Under the pieces are notes generated by a model, which worked only from the letters and a program-made list of their open reading frames with translations, had not been told where the DNA came from and searched no databases. From positions 24,444-88,443 of the forward strand of contig CH003274.1 of the NCBI GenBank assembly GCA_000149265.1: 64,000 bases of DNA, written 5' to 3'. How positions within the stretch are numbered: the stretch's first letter is position 1; every line of letters starts with the position of its first letter. This DNA comes from Ciona savignyi (taxonomy: Eukaryota; Chordata; Ascidiacea; Phlebobranchia; Cionidae). Both the position numbers and the translations under genes were made by a program. Positions 35,668-47,900 of this stretch are shown one piece after another.

Positions 35668-35950
35668 TTAAAGCATTATTTGGGCTGAAGTCTCTTCGGA
35701 AGTGGACAGGTTCATAATATGTTTTCCGTGCTTGCACTTTAGAAGACGACGACAGATAATGCAGAATACTGTGAAGAAAACAATAATTTTAGAAGAAATT
35801 CACCCCACGATAAATAATTTACTTACAATCTTTATTACACTTCTTGTTCGACATCACGTGTTTGTTATTTCCATGGTGACAGTAAAGCTTGCACATATTA
35901 GCAGCGGTGCTAAGTCCGACCAGCAGTAGCAGCAGTAAAACCGTCTTCAT
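35668..35950 (-). CDS. Six-cysteine secreted peptide, paralogue 3 (inverted, diverged copy)
   Basis: Opposite strand to the first two. Exons 35950-35827 and 35768-35668 (58-base intron, donor GTAAGT, acceptor TTCTTCACAG) give 74 residues. The signal peptide MKTVLLLLLLVGLSTAA is nearly identical to its relatives, but the mature peptide is strongly diverged and richer in His and Lys. Cysteine spacing is C-x3-C-x13-C-x5-C-x2-C-x5-C (KCNKDLFCIICRRLLKC). The C-terminal tail is longer. TATTTATA on the minus strand at 36019-36012; AATAAA at 35606-35601. This diverged copy is what shows that exon 2 is real, since its donor is the clearest of the three. Confidence 0.73.
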
Positions 35951-36011
35951 AACTCTTGGTTGATTCTAGCCTTGGTAAAGCGAAATTGGGTCTAATCTCT
36001 TAAACAAGGGA

Positions 36012-36019
36012 TATAAATA
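36012..36019 (-). promoter_or_regulatory. TATA box of peptide paralogue 3
   Basis: Minus-strand TATTTATA, 62 bases before the ATG at 35950. Confidence 0.65.
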
Positions 36020-36099
36020 CCTCCATGATACAATTAATATGGCGCTTATGGGAAAGGGATTTGTCTTACATGATTAAATACTTATTGTTTGCAAAGCCT

Positions 36100-36390
36100 T
36101 TTGCAGAAATGATATATTGATAATGTTGCGATTTTGTATTGCACATATGGGAATTCGGAAATAATTAAACTGTCAACTGAAGCAACTTGCATTGGATGAA
36201 GGTAAAATGGATGTACACACGCCGGTTTTATTTTGTCGAGATAAATATATGGACCAGTGCAATGTATTGTAGTTGGGTCATGCCTACATTACTCACGCAA
36301 CCGACCGCCAGTGTTGTATAAAGTGAGCACAGTTGGTAATAACACGAAGATCATTAATAATACGAACGGGAAAGCACGAGGTCATCATCT
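36100..36390 (-). repeat. Right arm of the inverted duplication around the peptide genes
   Basis: Partner of 31862-32180; it lies 5' of paralogue 3 just as the left arm lies 5' of paralogue 1. Confidence 0.85.
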
Positions 36391-37198
36391 GTCTTGCGTT
36401 AAACTTGTGTGAACTAAAACGGTTATAACCAACTAAGCACACTTTATACAACACTGGCCCTGACCCAAACACTAATCTTAACCGCGGTCCCTGTAATTCA
36501 TATATGTAAGAAAGCAAGGCCAGAGTGCGGTAGGTAGGATAGGATATATCGTTATTCTTAACCCATTAAATCTATGTTATTTTGTTTTAGCCACATAAAT
36601 AGAAAATCGGGCAAAACTGAAATGATTAAATAGGAAATAAAATGAAAGAAGAGAAATTGGTTAATAGAACTTGAACTAGGAGAACTGAATTCAAACTCCC
36701 CCCCCCCCCCCAAGACAAAGCAACTCAAGACCGAATAAACTAACGATAACACCCTAGCCTTCCTTATAATGAATAGCTTTCTTCTTTCCCACTATGAAAG
36801 GAGTATTTAATCATCCATGTGTTTATCTGGCATAAAAACCAAGGCCAGTCTTGTTTTAGAACCGACTAGCTAGCGACCAGTTTCGGACCTTCAACCTTTC
36901 GGTCTGACTGGTCACTAGTTTCCACCACAGAATTTAAAACCCGCTTAAATAAATAGAAATGTAAGGCACAATTAATAATTAATTTAATTATATAGGTTTG
37001 AAAACAAAACAGACTCTTAATATTATTACAATGGCGCAGTATTGTAATGGGTTTCCGAAAAATGTTGAAATCAAAACAAGAAACGTAAATTCTTTCCGGT
37101 GTCTGTTTCGTTCTCTGAAGAGTGTGGGTTTGCCAGGAAACTTTTGTTTATTCTCCATCTATTGCTGACATATGCGTTTCGGAAGAAAGAAAAATCAG

Positions 37199-37207
37199 TT
37201 ATAAAAG
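37199..37207 (+). promoter_or_regulatory. TATA box of the basic peptide gene
   Basis: TTATAAAAG with a plausible 25-30 base spacing to a start site near 37232; the ATG follows at 37255. Confidence 0.6.
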
Positions 37208-37254
37208 ATGAAGTTTTGATGAAGGATACCACCTCGTAGATATCAGCAAACATC

Positions 37255-37517
37255 ATGGACACCAAGGTTGCAATTTTCCTCTGTCTTGTCGTACTTCAGT
37301 TGGTGAACACCAACGAAGCTATTCGCAAACGTTTGATTGTTCGTGTTACCGTCAATCCTCACCGTCGTCGTCATTCTACTGGTTTTGGTCCCAAGAATGT
37401 AAAATGGGATAAACTGTAAGTACGATTACAATACGTGTTATTTATTTTAATCCCAATTAACGGTTGAACTTTCTATTTCGCAGTTCTGCAACTCATGTTA
37501 TCGGGAATTACGTGTAA
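37255..37517 (+). CDS. Basic secreted peptide of unknown family (two exons)
   Basis: Exons 37255-37415 and 37484-37517 (68-base intron, donor GTAAGT, acceptor TTTCGCAG) give 64 residues. Residues 1-22 (MDTKVAIFLCLVVLQLVNTNEA) look like a signal peptide. The mature part is cysteine-free and strongly basic, with IRKRL and PHRRRH clusters followed by STGFGPKN. TTATAAAAG at 37199-37207 sits about 50 bases before the ATG and AATAAA at about 37572, so the whole transcript is near 350 bases. It is unrelated in sequence to the six-cysteine peptides but lies beside them. An antimicrobial or neuropeptide-like role is possible; nothing in the sequence decides it. Confidence 0.65.
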
Positions 37518-37619
37518 AACACTTCTTGTACATGTGAATAAGGTTTATGGACATTGTGTTTAGTAAATGTGGAATAAAATTATAAGTAGTTAGGTCATTT
37601 GTAAACAGTCTTTAAACAG

Positions 37620-38069
37620 GCGCTCGTCGGGTTAAAGATGGCGTATACCAAATAAGTAGAGCTCTATGCGCGAGCGGGTGTGGCGAGTCGTACCCTTCTT
37701 TAGTCATGGTGTTTAAATAAGTATTCTGCTGAGTCACAATGAGGCAAGAGTCATTTCTATGCGCGGTTGCTAAAAGCATGGCCTAAGCTTCGCGCCAGTG
37801 TTTCTCTTGAAGCTGTGCAGTTTTGTAAGTTTAGTGAAATGTAAATGTGCATTTTCTCTGTTTTGTTGGGAAAATATACAGAGTGGAATGGGCTCAAATT
37901 TTTAGGTAAAAGTTTGGAGGGTTTTGAGGTTAGGTTGCAGATCCAAGCTTTAATTTTAAATTGTGAAAAAATCTAAGATGTCCTATGTCAGAATTTTGAG
38001 TGACAGCGCATTTTGCATTGGAGATATAGGGAGAACAATTGATCAAACGCCTCCTAAATTGGGTCTTTA
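37620..38069 (+). repeat. Dispersed repeat of unknown class, copy 1 (ends in assembly gap)
   Basis: Shares AGTCGTACCC, GTTTAAATAAGTATTCTGCT-like and TGAAAAAATCTAAGATGTCC blocks with 39235-39500; a reversed copy of its 3' part is near 30110-30260. No coding sign. Confidence 0.6.
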
Positions 38070-38295
38070 NNNNNNNNNNNNNNNNNNNNNNNNNNNNNNN
38101 NNNNNNNNNNNNNNNNNNNNNNNNNNNNNNNNNNNNNNNNNNNNNNNNNNNNNNNNNNNNNNNNNNNNNNNNNNNNNNNNNNNNNNNNNNNNNNNNNNNN
38201 NNNNNNNNNNNNNNNNNNNNNNNNNNNNNNNNNNNNNNNNNNNNNNNNNNNNNNNNNNNNNNNNNNNNNNNNNNNNNNNNNNNNNNNNNNNNNNN
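38070..38295. other. Assembly gap
   Basis: 226 N. Open frames crossing it are meaningless. A family A SINE 3' half emerges at its right edge (38320-38405). Confidence 1.
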
Positions 38296-38997
38296 AAACG
38301 GGTGAATGATGCACAAAACAACACAATAGCTCCGGCAACCCGACGGTGGGTGTTTGACGCCGCTTGCGTTTCCACATTCATAAACATGAACATCCTATCC
38401 TACGCTAAGATAAACATGAACAACCTATCCTACGCTAAGATTATTTGGCCGAAGCCAAATCATTTATCATATTTCAAAAACCCCTTATCACCGTTCAAAT
38501 CGTACCTGATCAACAACGGGGCCATTGCATTACTATTTATATTCAAAACACCACACAAGCAACACAATATCAGTGTATTTCTCGTTCTAGTTATTGCACA
38601 AAACGGATTCTTTGTACCTTACAGGTCATACACTCCGAAGATAAAGAAAACACAAAAGGCACCAGAATTAATCGCTGCTAAAATCTAACGCGACAAAATG
38701 GACTAAATTATGAAATAAAACACCAATAAACATGCACAGCGTTGTGAAAAAAATGCTGTGCTTATCAAGCAAAACGATAAGATATAGCTAGCTTGTTAAT
38801 AAGTTTGTAAAAAGCAGGGTAGAAAACCAAGTTCCCACAACTAATTCTGTGTTTATTCAGTCTTTATTATTTAGTCAGTCACAAAGGTTTAATGGATATT
38901 AGCAAGCAGCTATTATCTAGGAACAAAAGGAAAAAGGTCTGGATGTGAAACGAACCCGCAACCCTCCGGTAATACTGCACGGCGGTGAAAATCTAGT

Positions 38998-41900
38998 TTA
39001 ACCAGTCGATTTCTTTGTAGTAGCTGCTAAGGTTTTTAAACCGACCAAACCAGCGGCAAGACTACGGTGTAGTTCGGCTAATTGATCGTTATCCGGCTGT
39101 GGCGACTTCTTGACGACCATTTCCTTCATTACCAAGCTGTGATAAGCACACAGTGTCTCGTGGACACCCTGGGATGGAAATAAATCATTTGAAACGCGAT
39201 TCCGCAAAAACAGTTATGGTAATTACTTAAGATAGTGTATAACCAATTAAGACCTCTATGTGTGGCAGGATGTGACGAGTAGTACCCTCCATGAGCCAAT
39301 GTTTTTAAACAGTGTTTTGCTAAGTAACAATGGTGGTGATTACCCAATTTTTGTTTGGTTGAAAGCAGCAGGTGCTAGATTGAGTGCCCATTGTGAAAAA
39401 ATCTAAGAATTCCTGTGTCAGGATTTTGAGTGATAGCAGTTTTTGTGAGGTCAGTTTGCATTGGAGAGATGGGGAGAATAACTGGTTGAGCGCTTCGTTA
39501 ATGGAAGGGAATTTGAAAATTAAATTGGAATAAAGGGGCCTAAGTGACGTGGCCATTTAACCTTGCGTTATACAACATAAACATGTGCACATTCGTGAAC
39601 AAAAATCAGTTTAGAGCATAACCTAGGGAAACAAGATTCTAAACAAAAACCAACCTTTTCAACTAAGGGTTGAATCTTAGCGATTACGTCGGACACACAT
39701 TTGCCTGGCGTGTGGAGCATACAACCAGTCACCGACTGTAAAACATGACAATAATAGAGCATTAAACAAGGCCTAAATTGCTTATATCTAATTGATTAAA
39801 GGGTTCTACCAAGTGTATTGGACACTTAACACACATATACTGAACCCAGTGGATTAATGGCTTCTACTAAAAATGAAAGAACGTTTTTAAAAAGCATACA
39901 CAAAATACTACAATAGCTCCGGCAACCCGACGATGGGCGCGAGGTGATCTGACGATTACCCGTGTGGTAACCCCCTTGGTTTTCCCATCCACGGGGATAA
40001 ACATGAGTATCCACCAATGTTAATTCACCTGGAATATAATGGTCACTGCGAGATGTAGAGCTGTTGCACCGTTTGTTTCATCTTCAAGCTGTTTCACGAG
40101 TGACATCTTGTGTCCATGTAGAACTTGTCTGTGTATAATTGAACTGAGGTTATTAATGGTTCTGACACTGTAACGGCCATCCTGGTGGGGTAGATGGTGT
40201 TTAACCGAAGATGTAAATAAAACTTAGTTTAGTTTTGTTTCCACCATGAAAACACGAAGCAGGACTTTTGATTAAAACTTACTCCGTTATGAGTTATATT
40301 CATTTAGCTTAATAAAAGATAGAATTTATTATCTTGTGAATGAGAAAATATGGGAGAATTATCACACGGGCAATCGTCAGATCACCTCGCGTCCACCGTC
40401 GGGTTACCGGAGCTATTGTAGTATTTTGTGTATGATTTAAACGTTCTTTCATTTTTAGTAGAACCCATTAATTCACTGGGTTAAGTATATGTGTGTTAAG
40501 TGTCCAATACACCAACAAGCTGGTGACCAGTTATGATTCTATTGCTAACCAACGCAATCACGTGCAACTAATCAAATTATTATATAATTATCCCTGATTA
40601 TGATTAATTATAAACGTGTGACACTAATATGCCCTTTGAAAATAACAAAAAAGCACTAATCTTTTTTTGGAGGAAAGTGAAAAACATTTTTTTTAATGAA
40701 CCAAAAAAACAATTTTTTTTAGATAAAACAAAAAAAACTCTTGATGAATGAGACAAACAAAAATCTGTTTTTGATAAAAATTTTTAACTTCCATCAACAT
40801 TAGCCATTCAACAACTTGTAAAATGTTACTCTAGTTCCAGAATAGCACCTACCCACACAAGTACAGAATTTAAGTGAATGTTCAACAAAATAACGGTGAA
40901 AAATATTAACAGAATGTGATACATGGTTAAACACACAGACGTTATGAAACACAAAATTACACCACCCAGAAAACCAAGCCCTCGCTGTACAGAATATGAC
41001 TACAACATTAAGTCGTCACCTGTCTTTTTTCTTGTCGGCGGCTCGCAGAAACACGTCACACGCTCTCGGACCCACCGCCACCTGCAATGCTTCGGTGAAT
41101 TCGTCCAAATCCTTTCCAGTGGCAGCTGAATTGAGACGCGTGAGAGGAGTCTTCACGTCATCCGGGAACATGGACAACATCTTGATACGAACCTACAATG
41201 GTGGGTTGTGTTTATCGGGGTGATGTGGAACAAAATGCATGTTTTGAAACATCAAGCAAGGATGGCTATCTGAATTAGAATTAAAGAAATCGTATGGTTT
41301 ACGCCACAATGGTTTAGAAATCATATGGTTTCTCCGAATAAGAAATGAATATATGAATCATATGGATTACTCAACTGTTGCATTACAGCTTTAATCATCA
41401 TTGGCGTGGAATGAAATTACTGTAGCTTACACCATGTCCGGCCAGGCTTATAAAAAAATTAAGTAAAAAAAATAACAAACGCAATTGCCAGCTATAGGAT
41501 GTTCATACTCACATTTTGCGTCACTTCTGTAGACACATCAGCTCCAGATATTGATTCACCAGCCACCAATGTAAACAATGCATTGGTGATGTCCATACAT
41601 ATGGTCTTGAGCAAGTGCTTTTGTAACACTGATGCAATATCATCTGTGTGGAGAGTTATGGGGGTAAGTACATGGGAAACATTGAGACATGGCTACAGAT
41701 GTTGTTTTGCTAGTGACTGGATTATGGTGCATTGAGTATGATCGTGTGGCTGAATGGTTAGCGCATCCATTACATATACCGACTCTTATACAAAAACGGC
41801 CCAAGTGCCGAGCCTACCATGGGTTCGAAACTTGGCTTGGTAAAAAAAATAATAATGGTGCATGGAAGGATAGAATAGGATATCAGTTCTATTTTGTTGG

Positions 41901-44900
41901 TTTTCGGAGAGCGAGGTAATGATTAAGAGGGACAGACGGGGGCATTCGTACTGTGCCGTTAGAGGTGAAATTCTTCGATCGGCGCAAGACGAACGACTGC
42001 GAAAGCATTTGACAAGAATGTTTTCTTTAATCAAGAGCGAAAGTTAGAGGTTCATGGTTGTATTTTCATATCAGCCTTTAGTCATATCAGTCGAAACGCT
42101 GCAGGTTCGAAACTGGTCGCTAGCTTGTCAGTTGTGTCCTTGGACGAGGCACTTAAGGGATATTGCCTGAACCCAGCAGATTAATGGGTTCTCGTAATTT
42201 TCGTAATTTTTGGGCCAAGAACACAACCAACTAGCTAGCAACCTGTTTCGTACCTGCAACCTTTCGACTGAAAGGCGACGAACTAACCCACAAAACTAAT
42301 CTGTAAAATCACCTTCAAATAATTTGATTCCCTCCACAAACAGCCGAGCGTTAGCCCACATTATGTTGATCTCATCTTTCCATTGTTTCCGGGACTTCTT
42401 GACCGGTTTGGATCCGGATTGATCCTCTTCCTCCTCTGCTCCCTTCGTGTGTCCGGAGGAGAGCTGGAAGACCGACTTCACAACGGCTTGGAAGGAGGTG
42501 TTCAGGTTTCTGGGGGAGGTGGGTTATTTTTCGCTCTTTTATTTTAGTAAAAAAACGAAGATGGGAAAAAAGTGACAAAAAAGTGGTCGTTTAACCTTAA
42601 AAGATATTGAGCAAAAAATAATTTCTATTAGATCTTTAGGCATTTATGGCGGGATTTAGCCATAGAATGTGTATTTGGCACATCTTTTAAGGATGTGCAT
42701 CCAACCCACCCACCAATACAATTAACCAAACCCACCGATACAATCTCTCCCCCAATTCCTGCAGAAACTCCGAGGAACAATCATCCAACCGATCACGGAG
42801 CACATCCACTATCTCATCCACTTCCATGAAGACGATGTCCTCTTGGGAGGATCTGCTCGGTTTGCTCTCATTGGGGGAACTCCCCTCATGTTCTTTCTCT
42901 GCAACAAGTATAGTTATAGTTACAGTACATTAAAAATCGGGGTAACTTTAATTACTACTGGATCGTTTAAAGCGCTTGAACCTCTCTAACTCTCCAAGCG
43001 TTTAATAGTTGTAGTTGTTGGAGACTTAAAATCGGAGAAACTTTTATTACTATAGAAACATTAAAAGCGCTTGGACCCCCTGGAGCGCTTGGAACTCTAA
43101 CTCTCCAAGTGTCCAATAGTTTTGTTTGCATTGGACTAAAAATCGGGAAACTTGAATTACTACAGGATCATTTGAAGCGCTTGGATCACTTGGAGCGCAC
43201 TACAAACCGATCCAAGCGCTCCAAGCACATTTAATGCAGTAGAACTACATACTTATACAGAAGAGTACTCATGATGGCATAGCTGGCAACAGCAGCATCA
43301 CAACTTACTCCATTTTAAACGTTTCTTGTCTTGTCCTTTCGTCTTCACCTCTCTCGCCCCCTGTCCTGACCCACCAGTGCCCTCCGCTAACCGTTTTATG
43401 CTTCCTGAACCTTCCATTGCTTTTTTCTTTCGGTCGTCTGGATTAGAATCACGGGTTGATGAACACATAGAAATACAATACAATTGTGAAATTCATAGAA
43501 AAATATAAATTTTTTAACTATGGTGACACCGGTGAAGTGACGGCCCGTCTTAAAATTTCGCTCGACGACCTTAGAGAAAGGATTGCACTACACAGGAATT
43601 GGGTATCAGCAATGGGTATTACCCTGGTACCCAAGTACTACACAGGAATTGGGTATCAGCAGTGGGTATTACCCTGGTACCCAAGTACTACACAGGAATT
43701 GGGTATCGGCAGTGGGTATTACCCTGGTACCCAAGTACTACACAGGAATTGGGTATCGGCAGTGGGTATTACCCTGGTACCCAAGTACTACACAGGAATT
43801 GGGTATCAGCAGTGGGTATTACCCTGGTACCCAAGTACTACACAGGAATTGGGTATCGGCAGTGGGTATTCCCCTGGCACCCAAGTACAGTCATTCCCAC
43901 CAACCTTTCTTTTCCCCACGTTTCCTCGTATCTCCAGCCGTTTGATTCAAATATTCCTTCCGTTCCGACTCTGTCAGTGCAAACACAGCAGATTTTTTCG
44001 CCTCCTGGAAATTTTAAATGAAACCGCTTAAAAAGATGTGAAAAAAAATGAGAAGACTTTTCCAAAAATGCGAATACTTTTTCCAATCCTACTGTAATAC
44101 TATTTCCTCCCAGAACTAACTTTAACCGTGGCCCTAAGACTAAGAGTATAATGTTCATTTTACTTAAAATTGGTGCAAAAAGGTAATATTTCACACTGTC
44201 GGTGGTAAATTGGTGTTAAGTAAAATTACCAAAAATACATGTGAGATTAATTTTTGTAATAAAAACACTTAAGTTATAGGAAATGAAAAAAACGTTTATT
44301 TCTAGGATTTCCATAAAAAATACCTATTTTATACAAATTTTTTAAAAATGCAGAAAAAATGGACTCGCTGAACCAAATGGAGATTTATTAAACCATAGAT
44401 AACTAAGCATACAAACAGCGTAGTAGTGAAGTTTATTTAGGCCATAATTAACTTCTCACAAAAAGAATCATCTGTACCAAGTTATGTTGGGCCAGAGTGT
44501 TAGTTGCTTGCACTGGTCTGAAAATTTAATTGAAAATTTTTAAGTTATTCAGGATTCCTTAACGCACTTAATCTTAATTTTGGCACAAGTTGAATCGTGT
44601 CGGTCAATGTTTAGGTCACTTAATTATCCTCCATAATGATCTTACCTTCTGTGCTTTCACTTTCATGAGTCCGTCGAAGTATTTGAGGCACGAATCGACG
44701 AACGACTGACTCGTGACGATCGTACTCGCGAAGATGATCCCATCTTTGGAGGATTTGATCTTCCTCCTCTCCCGCATCACGTGTTGGAGCAGTTGGGAGC
44801 AATCCTCATCCATGAAGGAGGAGGGGAGGTATGGCTGGGAAGATGAGGATAATTGAGATGCGTGAAATCAGTTGAATAGGAATCGGTTGCAGTAAACGTT

Positions 44901-47900
44901 AATTAGTTTTTTATATGCGAAAGTAAATTCTTAGTCGCACGGCGTGTGTTACGCGAGTAATCATGCAAGTATTAATCATGCGGATTTTTGGTCCCGGTTG
45001 CCTCGTCAGCCAAAGGGTTGTTGGTGTTAAACTGGTCGCTAGCGAGTCGGTTATGTCTTTGGGCAAGGCAAAAAGGATGTTGCCTGAACACAATTAATTA
45101 ATAGGTTGAATAACAAAATTAAAGGTCCATCATACACAACAAACTGCAATAGCTCCGTTAACCCGACGATGGGCGCGAGGTGATCTGACGATTGCCCGTG
45201 TGTTAATCCCTTGGTTTTCCCAATCACGAATATGAACATAAAAACCCTATCCTTTCCTACATGCAGATATCCCAGCTGATAAGATGATCGCACATTAACA
45301 CATGGGGATGAACTTGTGGTTTCATCAGGGATGTAAAACAACGCTATAATGATATAATATGCATGTTTGTATGGAAAGGTTTGGTTTTCAATTTAACTTT
45401 ATTTTTTAAAAGAAAATGTAATGATAGTTTTAATGCACTTTGGTGCGACAAATGCATATTTGTAAGTTTGCACCGCTAGTTGTTATGGAACTAACAACAA
45501 AAAAATAATCCAACATAAAAAAACTAGTTGATAGATTTGTATTTTTGAAGCAATATGTTTCTGTCGATTTATTTCAACTCTGTATTATTGGCTGCTGCTT
45601 GCTGTTAGTTATTAACACTAACAAGTTTTTAAATATTATCACAACTACAGGGTTCGTACATGAAACTAGTGAGCAACCATCCAACCAACCGTAATGTCGA
45701 GCCATTCATTGTTTGAGATTGCTTCATCGACAGTAGCTGTGACCTGGTCCACTATCGACTGCCCGACGCACACAGACTTGAAGAACAGAGGAGCGTTCGA
45801 TGTTATTCGGCGTCGCACGTGGGATTTCGGGTCCGATATTCCAAGTCTCGACACAGCATCAAATTCTGAATAATACCAATACTTTTTACTGAAATACTAA
45901 ATAATACAAATACTTTTTACTGAAATACTAAATAATACAAATACTTTTTACTGAAATACTAAATAATACAAATGCTTTTTACTGAAATACTAAATAATAC
46001 AAATACTTTTTACTGAAATACTAAATAATACAAATACTTTTTACTAAAATACTAAATAATACAAATAATTTTTACTGAAATTCTAAGTAATACCAATACT
46101 TGAATAGGATAAGGACATCCTTAAAAAAAAATTGTATTTAACAGAAACCAAAATAATCTATCGGTTTGTAAAGAAAATAAAAAAACAGGCATGTCTAATT
46201 CCAATTTCAAAAAGTTTCAGAATGTGTTAAGACAAAATATTTACAAACCTATATAATTATTCTGTGCATAGAAGTTGTCAATCCACAAATTCTGTGTTTG
46301 GGTGTGAATTTCTGGTAGAAAGGTTGATTTTTCGGAACGTCCACCAGCAATTTGCCCTCGAACTCTCCCTTCACTTATCAATTCCTCCACAATAGCTGTT
46401 GGGGGGTGGGGGGTTATTTGCTCGCTATTTCTTGGATCCATTTTGATACTTAGTTGATGGAGTAACAGGTTAAGTTATACATACGCTTCTGGTCCAAGCG
46501 TTTGACTATAGACCCGCTCATGCTAATGTAATTTTTGAATTAATAACTTGAAGTTGGATGTAAGAACAATATGGGATATTTCTATCTCATTTTGGGCCTC
46601 TATATATGTCAGTTATTTCACGAGTCATTTTATGTTTTTATCGTTTTCACGAAAACGAGGTTGCAATTTTTAAAACAAGAATCATCCAACCTGTTTAAGA
46701 CATTATAACCCAGTCAGTGCCAAGTCAAATAAAATATCAAATCAGATAATCTGTCAGAAATTTCAATGCGCACTGACGACTAGGACATTAAGAATAAGCT
46801 AAGCATTGGCCACTCTGGCAAATACGATTATCTAGTAATCCTGAAAGAAAACATTACGATTGAATAGCCAGTCAAATAAGGTAAGAAACACGGGTAGCAC
46901 TAAAAAGAGGGAAACTTCGCACCAAAACTATGAAAATCAATTTAACTTTTCCCTAAACACTAATTTCAAGCCCAGAAAAAGAACCCAAACTCTAATGTTA
47001 TAATCTTTATTTTAGTGTGCAGTTTCCCTCCTTCCCGCTTTCCCTTCTTTTAGTTTCCCCCCAAAAAACACTCACAGAATAGAAGTTGCATGGAGAGCCC
47101 ATGTTCACTGGATAGAGGATGGAGGGGTATTGGTCGGGTAACTGCGGTGAGCACCCCTCTCACGTGGGCCTGGGTGATTTATATTATTTAGGACAGCTAA
47201 TAGAAAAGGCAAAATAAAATTGTACTTCTTTCATCAAAAGATGCACAAAACATAAAACAAGTCAGTTATTCCAATATATACTTGTTTTTAAGACATTTTA
47301 AAATAATGCAGATAAGTCATATTCCATAACGTCCCAATATGAAAACAATTTCACGGAATTATTTTCTTAGGGCCAAGTATTAATATTTTTTTTAACAAAA
47401 AATGTATTATAAATGTGCAACTATAAGAACTTGATAGAAAAGTGTGTGTAGAAATACTGACCAAATAAAGAATTAAAAAAACAAGACAATACCACTCCAA
47501 AAAGAAAGTTAGCGAAGCAAATTACGATTTAGAAAATACGTCAAATACAAAAACCAACTGTTTATTTTACGCAAATGCTAAATAAAGCAGATGACTACTT
47601 TACCAACCTTATGCTTTGCGATGTAAGCTTCTGTAAAAATTGCATTTTTATTATGTTCATCAAGTTTTCCTTCAATCTGATGCCCAATCCTTGAAATAAG
47701 CTCCTGAAACACGGATGTTTAAATTTATTTATAACGTTAGGAATTCTGGCTGAAATAATATGTTCGAATTTGGCAGTAAAAAGAATCAATGTTATCTAAA
47801 ATTTGTATTTAAATCCTGGATACAAATTCATTGGATCACTTTATTTGATATTGCTATACTAAGTTATACACAGGTTCCAAGACACACTGGCAATCGGGTG

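Noticed and set aside
35702-35929. Plus-strand frame over peptide paralogue 3
   Set aside because: Antisense shadow of the spliced minus-strand gene.
43486-44031. Long frame with repeating [23 protein letters not shown] motif
   Set aside because: It is the 50-base minisatellite read through; all three frames are open for arithmetic reasons, and it overlaps UFL1 exon 10 in antisense.
42922-46100. CRISPR-like arrays
   Set aside because: The repeats are contiguous minisatellites without spacers, in an animal genome.
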